A stretch of 19,884 nt of DNA from CAZYJD01 sp964647785 (GCA_964647785.1 CAZYJD010000035.1:1-19884); one strand, 5' to 3'. Counted from the stretch's first letter, positions 7,760 to 15,933 are shown. Translations and numbers: made by a program. The notes: generated by a model not told the origin, from the sequence alone.

Positions 7760-8766
7760 GAATAATCTTCTACATATCGCTCACGACCACGCTTCTGCTA
7801 AGCTCGGGTTGCTTCAGTGAAGACGTGCAATTGACTGCACTTCAGCCCGATTGGATGGAAATTGAGTGCGACCTTTCTGATAATACCGCACAATTGTTTC
7901 TTAACATGGAAACACGCCAAGTGGTGAGTCAAAACAGCATTCACAGTTGGGATATGGCATTCGACTGCAGGGAAGATAGTTTCACCATATTGCTTAATTG
8001 GGCGAGAGGAATGGCGAGTTATAATACAGGCCTCACCCGCTTAACAGAATATGAATTCGATGAAGAGGTTGATTGGAAATTCGAACAAATACGATCAGGA
8101 ACTTCAAGCTCTTCCATAGGAGCCTGGGGTGATTTTGGCTATAACAAACCCCAATCATTCGGCATTTATTATTTGCTATCATTGGGCTACGATGCTTGGG
8201 GGCATCATATGGGCTATATCCTGATGAGCATCAGGAGTTTTGAAGACAACGCGTATCACATCGAATTTACCGACCCCATCAGTCCCAAGGAGTCCTATAT
8301 CTTTAGCATCCCGAAAAAGAAAGGTGCCGAATACACCTACTTCAGTTTCCGCAATGGAGGTAAAATCCTTGACATTGAGCCCAATAGCTCCGATTGGCAA
8401 TTGATGACCACCAGCATGGTCTCCAATGAAAAAAAAGGCCCATACGACTTGCGCTTGGGTGCTAACCATTATTTGAACTACGGTATTTTGTTAAACCCCA
8501 GTATTTGCAGTGTGGCCATCGATAGCACTATGGGTTTTAACAACATTCGCTATGTAGATGCCTTGAAAATGAGCTACCATAAAAACCCGGCAGGCATAGG
8601 CAATGGCTGGTATGAATGGGATGCACTGAAAGCCAATTACAGCTGTACAAACAAGCTCGTATATGTGCTGAAGTTGCAGAATGGGCAGTATCTGAAGGTA
8701 ATGGCTCAAAACCTGCAGAAAGAGGGTTCGAAATACCGCATGAAGCTGGCTGTGCAGAACTTGTAA
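7753..8766 (+). CDS. HmuY-like (heme-binding) family lipoprotein
   Basis: HmuY proteins are surface lipoproteins that take heme from host or environmental proteins and pass it to a TonB receptor. This 337-residue protein has a lipoprotein signal (LLSSGC, Cys20). It shows HmuY-type beta features: SWDMAF (65-70) followed by ILLN (79-82), and YFSF (196-199) followed by SDWQLMTTS (213-221) and YGILLN (243-248). The end, VYVLKLQNGQYLKVMAQN (303-320), looks like the family's final strands. P. gingivalis HmuY is 216 residues, so this one is long and seems to hold two related modules. The start overlaps the receptor gene by 7 bp, the typical receptor/HmuY arrangement. The family call rests on by-eye motif similarity and context; the ligand is unproven. 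Confidence 0.66.
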   Translation: MVRIIFYISLTTTLLLSSGCFSEDVQLTALQPDWMEIECDLSDNTAQLFLNMETRQVVSQNSIHSWDMAFDCREDSFTILLNWARGMASYNTGLTRLTEYEFDEEVDWKFEQIRSGTSSSSIGAWGDFGYNKPQSFGIYYLLSLGYDAWGHHMGYILMSIRSFEDNAYHIEFTDPISPKESYIFSIPKKKGAEYTYFSFRNGGKILDIEPNSSDWQLMTTSMVSNEKKGPYDLRLGANHYLNYGILLNPSICSVAIDSTMGFNNIRYVDALKMSYHKNPAGIGNGWYEWDALKANYSCTNKLVYVLKLQNGQYLKVMAQNLQKEGSKYRMKLAVQNL

Positions 8767-8788
8767 AGCGGCCTAATCTTCGCGGATT

Positions 8789-8796
8789 TACTTTTG
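8789..8796 (+). promoter_or_regulatory. Bacteroidota -7 element of murQ
   Basis: TACTTTTG fits TAnnTTTG and ends 5 bases before the ATG at 8802. It supports that ATG over the upstream in-frame codons near 8616, which lie inside the HmuY-like gene. A TTG at 8761-8763 is a poor -33 candidate because its spacing (25 bases) is long. Confidence 0.6.
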
Positions 8797-8801
8797 TTAG
8801 C

Positions 8802-9638
8802 ATGTCTGAACACAATTCCATTACCGAACAGGAGTCACGGCACAAAGGGCTCGAACACAAATCTTTTACAGAGCTGGCAGAAGGGATCCACTCAGAAGAC
8901 CAAAATGCAGCCATTGCGGTTGGCAAAGCGCTGAATCAAATCAGCTCTTTGGCTGAAGCCATTTGGAATCAGATGCGTATTGGTGGGAGACTATTTTACA
9001 TTGGTGCAGGCACCAGCGGAAGATTGGGCATATTGGATGCGAGCGAATGTCCGCCAACATTTGGGGTGGATCATGATCGCGTAATTGGGCTGATTGCCGG
9101 AGGTGACAGCGCCATTCGCAAGGCGGTTGAAAATGCTGAAGATGATACAGCCGCTGCCTGGAATGACCTGAAAGGATTTGAAATTGACACCAACGATTTT
9201 GTGGTAGGCATCTCCGCATCGGGCAAAACACCCTATGTGTTGGGAGGCTTACGCGACTGCCAACAAGCAGGTATACCTACCGGATGCGTGGTTTGCAATC
9301 CTGCCAGCACCATCGCTCAAGTTTCAGATTATCCGGTAGAAGTAATCACCGGGCCAGAGTTTGTAACCGGCAGTACCCGTATGAAAGCAGGTACGGCTCA
9401 GAAGATGGTACTCAATATGCTCACCACATCAGTGATGATTAAATTAGGACATGTGGAAGACAACCGAATGGTGGATATGCAACTAAGCAATGCAAAGCTG
9501 GTGAAAAGAGGCAGCCACATGATTGCGGATGCTTGTGGAGTGGATGAAGCGCAAGGAAGAAACTTATTGTTGAGATTTGGCAGTGTGCGGAAGGCCCTGA
9601 CCTATATCAGAGAGCACGGCATTCCTTCTGACATATAA
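8802..9638 (+). CDS. murQ: N-acetylmuramic acid 6-phosphate etherase
   Basis: Cytoplasmic lyase-type enzyme that splits the D-lactyl ether of MurNAc-6-phosphate to give GlcNAc-6-phosphate and D-lactate in peptidoglycan recycling. The 278-residue SIS-fold protein opens with the family N-terminus (TEQESRHKGLEHKS). It has GAGTSGRLG (68-76), catalytic-type Glu82 in DASECPPTFG, Glu113 in NAEDD (E. coli Glu83 and Glu114), the second phosphate loop GISASGKTPYV (136-146), and TGSTRMKAGTAQK (189-201). An upstream extension to 8616 is rejected, because the protein starts normally at 8802 directly after a -7 element. The 3' end overlaps the convergent membrane-protein gene by 75 bp. No MurNAc transporter or kinase gene is adjacent. 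Confidence 0.95.
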   Translation: MSEHNSITEQESRHKGLEHKSFTELAEGIHSEDQNAAIAVGKALNQISSLAEAIWNQMRIGGRLFYIGAGTSGRLGILDASECPPTFGVDHDRVIGLIAGGDSAIRKAVENAEDDTAAAWNDLKGFEIDTNDFVVGISASGKTPYVLGGLRDCQQAGIPTGCVVCNPASTIAQVSDYPVEVITGPEFVTGSTRMKAGTAQKMVLNMLTTSVMIKLGHVEDNRMVDMQLSNAKLVKRGSHMIADACGVDEAQGRNLLLRFGSVRKALTYIREHGIPSDI

Positions 9639-11117
9639 GTGAAGGCCGTATATATCGCCCAGTGAGTCGTAATGCTGCTGCACATAGGCTTTGAGTTCTC
9701 TCTCATTGCCCACTTCATGGCCCAGCATAACAGCAGGGTAGGCTTGCTCAGGGAACCATTCCTGCAAATTGGATGGACCTAAAATTTTATTCGCTGGCCT
9801 TTCCTCTTCCGGAATGATAAACGATGTACGCCATAAAAAAGGCCCATTGACCATTCTCGGGTCTATGTGATAACCCGCTTCGAGCGGAAAAATGGGTGAT
9901 AAGGTAAAAACTTCGCTCTTTTCCGGCAGGGCATCCAAAAGATTTACCGAGCGTGTATGCACATTCAAAGCCGTCCATTTATCTGTTTGCCCCATCAAAT
10001 AAACCCGCCAGAATGAATCATGGTTAAGACCTATGGCTGCACCAACTGCGAAAAAAAGAACCACCGTCATGAGGTGCTTCTTAACGGATTCCTGCATTTG
10101 CCATACCGCTGCGATGAACAAGAGGATGAAAACAAATGGCAGTGCCAAATACTGCTGAAATATGATGCCTTTCATCAATGCAGCGGTTAATGCCAAAACA
10201 AAAAATAGCAGTGCTCCCATGGCGTAATGTTTCCAAATACTTTGGCTTTTGATTTGTGATAGAAACAAACCCAGTGCAAAAGCAAACGCAATGAGAACGG
10301 GAGCATTGGGAGGGGTTAAAATGAGGTTGATGAAGTCAGCAAACACTGAATCCTGTGCAGTGCGTACCCCCGTCTTAATGAAATACAAATGATCTATTTC
10401 GGTATGGAAATGCCACAGACCAAAGAGAAACTTATCAGGACTGAGAACCCACCAGTATAGCATGGGGATGAAAGCAATGAAAGCGCCCGCTAACCAATAC
10501 AACATGGCCTTACTCAATCGAAGTCTGTAAAGCGCAAGAAGGAAAAACAACAATCCCAGGGGTGCGTAACTTAAACGAATGAGGCAACCCAAAGTGGCCA
10601 GAAGCGACTGCAGCATTGCCAATTGCGGCCGATGAGCCTCCAAACGAAATAAGAGTACAAAAGCCAAAAATATAAGCGCCAGGGAGGGCGGATGGTTCCA
10701 GGCGTGGGAGCTGGTGTAAAGAAAGGAAGGCGTGCTAAAGATCAATAGCGGCAGCAACCCCATCAAGAGAAACTCGTACCCTTTCAAACCCTCTTTTTTA
10801 AACCAGTAATACAGCCAGCTGATGGGCAGTACCATAATAAAAATAACATTGATCAGCCTCGCATTAAAGAGCAAGGCCGCCCCTTCCCGGCTAAAAAACG
10901 AAAGAAGTAAGCTGTAATAGGGTGAATGGATGTAGGGAAAGTCAAGAAAGGGTATGAGACCCTCGCGATACATCAATGAGGCCGCTGCAATGAACTGGTG
11001 CTCATCATGATCGATGAAGGCAATCATTGCTTTGGTAAAGAATACCAAAACATACAGGCACGCAAAAGCCAGGGCCGGAAATAATTTCAAATACCTCTTT
11101 CCGAAGAAAGCCAACAT
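9564..11117 (-). CDS. Polytopic membrane protein, GT-C (GT39/PMT-like) glycosyltransferase candidate
   Basis: A 517-residue protein with roughly ten or more hydrophobic helices over residues 1-380, then a soluble C-terminal part of about 135 residues. The first extracytoplasmic loop holds Asp36-His-Asp-Glu-His40, the acidic motif typical of GT-C enzymes that take sugars from polyprenyl-phosphate donors, and a later IHSPYYSLL segment fits the same superfamily. Acceptor and sugar cannot be told. Its ATG shares a base with the rny stop (TAATG), which suggests translational coupling as the last gene of the pheT-rny operon. The final ~25 codons overlap the end of murQ on the other strand. A plain transport or scaffold role cannot be excluded. 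Confidence 0.75.
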   Translation of the reverse strand: MLAFFGKRYLKLFPALAFACLYVLVFFTKAMIAFIDHDEHQFIAAASLMYREGLIPFLDFPYIHSPYYSLLLSFFSREGAALLFNARLINVIFIMVLPISWLYYWFKKEGLKGYEFLLMGLLPLLIFSTPSFLYTSSHAWNHPPSLALIFLAFVLLFRLEAHRPQLAMLQSLLATLGCLIRLSYAPLGLLFFLLALYRLRLSKAMLYWLAGAFIAFIPMLYWWVLSPDKFLFGLWHFHTEIDHLYFIKTGVRTAQDSVFADFINLILTPPNAPVLIAFAFALGLFLSQIKSQSIWKHYAMGALLFFVLALTAALMKGIIFQQYLALPFVFILLFIAAVWQMQESVKKHLMTVVLFFAVGAAIGLNHDSFWRVYLMGQTDKWTALNVHTRSVNLLDALPEKSEVFTLSPIFPLEAGYHIDPRMVNGPFLWRTSFIIPEEERPANKILGPSNLQEWFPEQAYPAVMLGHEVGNERELKAYVQQHYDSLGDIYGLHLYVRRNAVLSDIGQGLPHTAKSQQ

Positions 11118-12658
11118 TACTTAGCGTAGGATACCGCTCTGCGCTCTCGAATCACCGTAACCTTAATTTGGCCTGGATAGATCATCTCTTTCATAATTCG
11201 GTTGGAGATTTCATGTGCCAGTAAATCGGCATTTTTATCGTCGGTGGCATCGCTGTCTACGATTACACGCAGTTCACGGCCTGCCTGAATGGCAAAAGCT
11301 TTTTCAACTCCATTGTAACTAAGTGCGAGTTTTTCCAGATCCTGTAAACGCTTGATATATGCTTCGCTATCCTCGCGTCTGGCTCCGGGACGCGAACCTG
11401 ATATGGCATCACAAGCCTGAATGATCGGCGATAACAAGGAAGTCATTTCTATTTCGTCGTGGTGTGCACCAATGGCATTGCAAACTTCTGGATGTTCGCC
11501 ATATTTTTCGGCCAACTTCATTCCCAACAATGCGTGTGGAGTTTCCTCATCATCATCGGGCACCTTGCCTATGTCGTGCAAGAGTCCTGCTCTTTTCGCA
11601 AGCTTGGTATCGAGGCCAAATTCGGCCGCCATGGTAGCACAAAGGTTTGCTACTTCGCGCGAGTGTTTCAAGAGGTTTTGTCCGTAAGAAGAACGATAGC
11701 GCATTCTTCCTACATATCGTATCAACTCGGGGTGCAAACCATTCACACCGAGATCAATGACGGTACGCTCACCAATCTCAAGTATTTCCTGATCCACATC
11801 GCGGCGGGTTTTCGCCACCACTTCTTCAATTCTTGCCGGGTGAATTCTTCCATCGCTCACCAATCGGTGCAGCGCCAAGCGTGCAACTTCCCTTCTAACC
11901 GGATCAAATCCTGAGAGAATGATGGCTTCTGGTGTATCGTCTACGATGATTTCAATACCGGTGGCCGCTTCCAAAGCGCGTATATTTCGTCCTTCCCTAC
12001 CAATGATGCGTCCTTTGACCTCATCGTTTTCGATATTGAATACGGTCACTGTATTTTCTATGGCCTGCTCTGCAGCGGTGCGTTGTATGGTTTGAAGAAT
12101 CATACGCTTGGCCTCTTTGGTTGCGCGAAGTTTGGCTTCTTCCAGTATGCTTTTTGATATGGCAAGTGCATCGGTCTGAGCTTCTTGTTTCAGTGCTTCT
12201 ACCAGATCTTTTTTCGCATCTTCCTTGCTCAGTCCTGCAATCTTCTCAAGTTGCTTTACTTGATTATCGAGCATTTTCTCAGCTTCTTCTCGCTTAATTT
12301 TAACAACATCAAGCTGCTTCTGAACTTCTCTCTTCAGATCGTCCAACTCCTTTTGCTTCCGCTCGGCATTCGACACCCGATCAGAAAGGCTTTGGTCTTT
12401 CTTTCTCAATTCATTTTCGCGATCATCGAGCTCACGATTTCTGGATTTAATTTCTTTATCATGCTCATTTTTGAGTTGATAAAATTTCTCTTTGGCTTCA
12501 ATTTCAGAAGATTTCAGGATGCTTTTGGCTTTGTCTTCGGCATCTTTAATGATCTGGCCCGCTTTGGATTCTGATTTCTTGCTCAGAACCGAATAGGCCA
12601 CTACAACTCCGATGGCAGCTCCGCCGACAAGGGAAAGTAAAATGTACAACATTGTCAT
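11117..12658 (-). CDS. rny: Ribonuclease Y
   Basis: Membrane-anchored endoribonuclease that starts mRNA decay. The 513-residue protein has one N-terminal transmembrane helix (about 4-25), a long charged coiled coil (about 28-200), a KH RNA-binding domain with GRIIGREGRN (216-225), and an HD phosphohydrolase domain with LLHDIGK (359-365) and flanking metal-site histidines such as His332 (KHSREV). Length and order match the family. Two ATGs lie 6 bases apart at the start; the first is used. It sits between zapA (50 bp upstream) and the membrane glycosyltransferase-like gene, whose start overlaps the TAA. Confidence 0.97.
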   Translation of the reverse strand: MTMLYILLSLVGGAAIGVVVAYSVLSKKSESKAGQIIKDAEDKAKSILKSSEIEAKEKFYQLKNEHDKEIKSRNRELDDRENELRKKDQSLSDRVSNAERKQKELDDLKREVQKQLDVVKIKREEAEKMLDNQVKQLEKIAGLSKEDAKKDLVEALKQEAQTDALAISKSILEEAKLRATKEAKRMILQTIQRTAAEQAIENTVTVFNIENDEVKGRIIGREGRNIRALEAATGIEIIVDDTPEAIILSGFDPVRREVARLALHRLVSDGRIHPARIEEVVAKTRRDVDQEILEIGERTVIDLGVNGLHPELIRYVGRMRYRSSYGQNLLKHSREVANLCATMAAEFGLDTKLAKRAGLLHDIGKVPDDDEETPHALLGMKLAEKYGEHPEVCNAIGAHHDEIEMTSLLSPIIQACDAISGSRPGARREDSEAYIKRLQDLEKLALSYNGVEKAFAIQAGRELRVIVDSDATDDKNADLLAHEISNRIMKEMIYPGQIKVTVIRERRAVSYAK

Positions 12659-12708
12659 GTTTGTCCTTGGCTTTAGGTTAACGCCGGCTAAAGGAAGACT
12701 AATCAGAG

Positions 12709-12996
12709 CTAGATGCTCCCAATAAGGTTATTCAACGCGCGCATTTTATTTTCAAGCCATTCTTCGTCTGTGACTTCTTTACGACTTGCATTCAGCGCTT
12801 CTGAGGCAAACTCCAAGGCCGTCATAGCCAGGAGATCCTGCTTATCTCTCACTGCAAAGTTCTGTTGATAGAACTTTGACTTTTCGTTGATCATTTTGGC
12901 CGCCATACGCACGTTTTCCTCCTCTTCGGCCTTTATTTTCAAGGGATAGGACCTATCGCCTATGTTTACCTTAATGGAAATCAGCTCTTCCGCCAT
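12709..12996 (-). CDS. zapA: Cell division protein ZapA
   Basis: Cytosolic FtsZ-binding protein that bundles protofilaments at the division site. At 95 residues it has the usual ZapA size and layout. A short beta/alpha head (SIKVNIGDRSYPLKI, 7-21, then a helix rich in Glu, Met and Ala) contacts FtsZ in the family, and a C-terminal helix forms the coiled coil. It lies 16 bp after the small coiled-coil gene and 50 bp before rny, probably in one transcript with pheT. ZapA proteins are short and diverged, so the call rests on pattern plus the typical Bacteroidota gene order. Confidence 0.88.
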   Translation of the reverse strand: MAEELISIKVNIGDRSYPLKIKAEEEENVRMAAKMINEKSKFYQQNFAVRDKQDLLAMTALEFASEALNASRKEVTDEEWLENKMRALNNLIGSI

Positions 12997-13012
12997 TCCT
13001 CCAGTTCAGCTT

Positions 13013-13306
13013 CTATTTATTCAATAATTCAATGCACTGATCGATGTATTTCAAGTAGTGGTTGATGCGCTCTTTTATTTCTGCGCTCTCCATTTCTTCA
13101 TCACCGAAGTGCTTTGCAATGTTAATCAAATTATTGGTTTTCTTTTCTTCATCAGCAGCCAATTTTTGCCCTTCAAATTGTGTCCTTAAGCGACCTAATT
13201 CTTCTGACAGTTGCTGATTCTCGTTTCTAAGGGCTGCATTCAGCTCTACAAGTTTCCGGAGACTTGCCTCGAGTTCCTCAATGCTATGACGAAGCTCTGC
13301 CTTCAT
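13013..13306 (-). CDS. Small coiled-coil protein between pheT and zapA
   Basis: A 97-residue, highly charged protein with no signal peptide or membrane helix. Residues 3-57 form a Leu-heptad coiled coil. The last 25 residues (IKERINHYLKYIDQCIELL) are a second amphipathic helix of a kind I recall in the same gene slot of other Bacteroidota. The ATG overlaps the pheT stop (ATGA), and zapA starts 16 bp after its own stop, so it is made together with ZapA. A ZapB-like role as a ZapA partner is a reasonable inference from size and position, but there is no recognisable sequence match to proteobacterial ZapB. It is a real gene by coupling and composition; its function is unknown. Confidence 0.82.
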   Translation of the reverse strand: MKAELRHSIEELEASLRKLVELNAALRNENQQLSEELGRLRTQFEGQKLAADEEKKTNNLINIAKHFGDEEMESAEIKERINHYLKYIDQCIELLNK

Positions 13307-15636
13307 TTTCTCACCTCTGCACCTGCTTCTCTCTCAAAGGCTTCGATCAACCTGTTCATGATTTTATCCGTTTCCTGATCACTCATGGTGCGCTCAGGAT
13401 TGTACAAGACAAAACTCAGAGAATATGACTTCAGTCCTTCTCCCAGTTTTTTATCTTCAAAGACATCAAATATGCCGGTATCTCGTAAATACTTGCCGCC
13501 ATTGCGCAATGCAATTTCTTTCAAACTGGCGTAATTGACATCTGCAGGTATCTTGAGTGAGAGATCTCGTCTTACTTCAGGGAAGAGTGGCACCGGCTGT
13601 AATTCAAAACGGTATTTGCGCCTTTGTTTCAACAATGCTTTCAGCGAAAGATCAGCATACCATACCTCATCTTTGATATCGAATAAAGCCAGTACTTTCC
13701 TCTCGGCCTGTGCAATTGTGCCAAATTTATCGTTCCACTTCAATCCAAGTCTGTTAAGCAATGCTTCTACCGCCCCTTTGATGGCGTAATAATCCAACTG
13801 TTGGCTTTTAACTTGCCAATGCTCTCCGAAGGTTTTCCCACTTAAAACAAGTAGCAGTCGCTCTTCTTCTTCAGCTCCACCTTTTTCTGAGGGCCAATAA
13901 ACCTTTCCCATCTCAAACAGTCGCAAATCCCGGTTTTTACGGTTCTTATTCCAGGCCACTGAATGCAGGGCGGGGTGAAGCATGTCTGCGCGCAAAACCG
14001 ACAGTTCCTTGCTAAGGGGATTCATCAATTTTACACTCATTTCCTCGCTGTAGAATTCCCCCTGGGTAAGGGAGTTGTTCATCATTTCTGCAAAGCCGAT
14101 ATCGCGGAGGTAAGCAGAAATTTCACGCTTCAATGCGAACATTTCATTTTTCTCATAGACCGGGGTGTATTGCACCTTTTCCGGCATGGGCAAACGATCC
14201 AATCCGTAGATCCGCACAATTTCTTCTATCACATCTATCTCGCGATTCACATCCGAACGATAAGGCGGCACCAGCAAATGCAAACCACCCTCATCTTCTG
14301 ATGCCACGGCAATCTCCAAACTGTTTAAAATACCCAAAACCATTTCTCTTCCCGGATTGATCCCCGCCATCCGCGAGAGCTCAGCCCACCTGAAATAAAC
14401 CTCAAATGGTTTGATGGGTTCAGGATAGATATCCACTACGGCTGAAGCCACTTGGGCGCCTGCGGTTTCTCCCAACAGCTGTACCATGCGCCTAAGTGCA
14501 TAAAGGGTGATATCCGGATCGGTGCCCCGCTCATAGCGGAATGAAGCATCTGTATTCAACCCGTGCTTCTTGGCGGTTTTTCGAATGGAAACCGGATGGA
14601 AATAAGCACTTTCAATAAAAATTCGCTTTGTCTGATCACTCACACCGCTGTGAAGGCCTCCAAACACACCTGCAATGGCCAAGGGCTTTTTGGTATCACA
14701 AATGAGCAATTCAATGCCCTCTAGGGTGCGATCTACCTTATCAAGAGTTGTGATTTTTTCGCCTTTTGTAGCCGTTCTGACCACAATCTTTCCACCTGCA
14801 ATTTTATCCGCATCAAAGGCGTGTATGGGTTGTCCGAGTTCATGAAGTACGTAATTGGTTACATCCACCACATTGTTGATGGGGTTGAGACCGATGGCGC
14901 GCATGCGATTCTTCAGCCAATCAGGGCTTTCTGCCACTTGAAGTCCTTCCATCAGAAGACCGCTGTAGCGGGGGCAATCCGTGCTGTTTTGCACCTCTAT
15001 TTCAATGCCTTTCTCAGCAAGCTTTTCTATTTCGGGCATTGCAGGCCATGACGGTTTTTGGCCCATCAATGCTGCGATTTCTCTGGCCACCCCCCAATGC
15101 GATGCGGCATCTCCCCTGTTGGGTGTGAGACCGATTTCGATCACTTCATCATCTTCCAACTCAACCAAATTTCGGAAAGGCTCTCCAATTGGAGCATTTT
15201 CATCGAGCACCATGATGCCGTCATGATCTTCTCCCATGCCAATTTCATCCTCAGCACAAATCATCCCTTGACTCAACTCGCCACGAATTTTGGCTTTTTT
15301 GATTTTGAAGGGCTCTCCTCTCAGCGGGAAAATGGTGCAACCCACGGGTGCAACCACCACTTTCTGCCCGGTGGCAACATTGGGTGCGCCACAAACTATT
15401 TGCAGCAATTCAGCCTCCCCTATATTTACTTTGGTCAAAGAAAGACGATCAGCATCCGGATGCTGCCATTTTTCAACCACTTCCCCTACCAGCAGTCCCT
15501 GCAATCCTCCTCGAATACTTTCAATCCGCTCCACTCCTTCTACCTCCAAACCGCTCATGGTGAGTCGGTGGCAGAGATCTTCTGTCTCTAAATCAATATT
15601 AATCAGCGTTTTAAGCCAGTTCAGTGAAATTTTCAT
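13303..15636 (-). CDS. pheT: Phenylalanine--tRNA ligase beta subunit
   Basis: Beta subunit of the alpha2-beta2 enzyme that charges tRNA-Phe; it binds tRNA and edits mischarged Tyr-tRNA. The 777-residue protein is close to the family norm. Visible are the N-terminal MKISLNWLK, the EMAP/OB tRNA-binding domain (about 42-155, with HPDADRL at 59-65, CGAPNV at 82-87 and SQGMICAEDE at 122-131), TPNRGDAASHWGVARE (171-186), the B3/B4 and B5 regions in the middle, and the FDX-ACB anticodon-binding domain (about 684-776). It is first in the operon with the coiled-coil gene, zapA and rny. TAATTTCG at 15655-15662 (minus strand) is a one-mismatch -7 candidate. pheS is not in the window. Confidence 0.97.
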   Translation of the reverse strand: MKISLNWLKTLINIDLETEDLCHRLTMSGLEVEGVERIESIRGGLQGLLVGEVVEKWQHPDADRLSLTKVNIGEAELLQIVCGAPNVATGQKVVVAPVGCTIFPLRGEPFKIKKAKIRGELSQGMICAEDEIGMGEDHDGIMVLDENAPIGEPFRNLVELEDDEVIEIGLTPNRGDAASHWGVAREIAALMGQKPSWPAMPEIEKLAEKGIEIEVQNSTDCPRYSGLLMEGLQVAESPDWLKNRMRAIGLNPINNVVDVTNYVLHELGQPIHAFDADKIAGGKIVVRTATKGEKITTLDKVDRTLEGIELLICDTKKPLAIAGVFGGLHSGVSDQTKRIFIESAYFHPVSIRKTAKKHGLNTDASFRYERGTDPDITLYALRRMVQLLGETAGAQVASAVVDIYPEPIKPFEVYFRWAELSRMAGINPGREMVLGILNSLEIAVASEDEGGLHLLVPPYRSDVNREIDVIEEIVRIYGLDRLPMPEKVQYTPVYEKNEMFALKREISAYLRDIGFAEMMNNSLTQGEFYSEEMSVKLMNPLSKELSVLRADMLHPALHSVAWNKNRKNRDLRLFEMGKVYWPSEKGGAEEEERLLLVLSGKTFGEHWQVKSQQLDYYAIKGAVEALLNRLGLKWNDKFGTIAQAERKVLALFDIKDEVWYADLSLKALLKQRRKYRFELQPVPLFPEVRRDLSLKIPADVNYASLKEIALRNGGKYLRDTGIFDVFEDKKLGEGLKSYSLSFVLYNPERTMSDQETDKIMNRLIEAFEREAGAEVRK

Positions 15637-15711
15637 TGAAGTTTTTTACAACAGCGAAATTAGGGATTCCGCATGGTCAACCCAAGAGGAAATGAAGGCA
15701 TGTGTGATTGG

Positions 15712-15811
15712 NNNNNNNNNNNNNNNNNNNNNNNNNNNNNNNNNNNNNNNNNNNNNNNNNNNNNNNNNNNNNNNNNNNNNNNNNNNNNNNNNNNNNNNNN
15801 NNNNNNNNNNN
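15712..15811. other. Assembly gap, 100 Ns
   Basis: Exactly 100 Ns, the conventional filler for a scaffold gap of unknown size. The right edge falls at or just before a copy of the long direct repeat, so the gap was probably caused by that repeat and may hide further copies. Confidence 0.98.
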
Positions 15812-15814
15812 AGT

Positions 15815-15904
15815 GCAGATGTTCTAGGTTAAAGAGGTTATAAGGGTTTAGACGGTTAAGACTTTCCCCTAACTCCCTCCCGTCTTCCCGATTAAAGAGC
15901 GCAG
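15815..15904. repeat. Long direct repeat, copy 1 (90 bp)
   Basis: Runs from GCAGATGTTCTAGG to AGAGCGCAG and is the same as copy 2 except for an 8-base insertion in the latter. Contains C-runs at 15866-15869, 15875-15877, 15879-15881 and 15887-15889, which give four G-runs on the minus strand. Confidence 0.93.
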
Positions 15905-15933
15905 AAGCGCAGAGCGCAGGGCTCAGAGCGCAG
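15899..15933. repeat. GCGCAG microrepeats
   Basis: GCGCAG occurs at 15899, 15907, 15914 and 15928, joining the two long repeat copies. Further copies lie at 16022 and 16184. The spacing is irregular (7, 8 and 14 bases), so this is degenerate simple sequence rather than a CRISPR. Confidence 0.75.

Noticed and set aside
8616..8801. N-terminal extension of MurQ by 62 codons
   Set aside because: The extension lies mostly inside the HmuY-like gene, has no family similarity, and the normal MurQ N-terminus begins at ATG 8802 right after a -7 element.
11421..12574. Plus-strand frames of 88 to 151 codons opposite rny
   Set aside because: They are antisense to a well-supported coiled-coil, KH and HD protein and have the skewed composition expected of shadows.
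12659..12708. 6S RNA gene between zapA and rny
   Set aside because: A 6S RNA near zapA is known in other bacteria, but the gap here is 50 bp and too short.
15290..15832. Plus-strand frame of 180 codons crossing the N gap
   Set aside because: It is antisense to pheT, reads through 100 Ns and ends in repeat sequence; it is an artefact.
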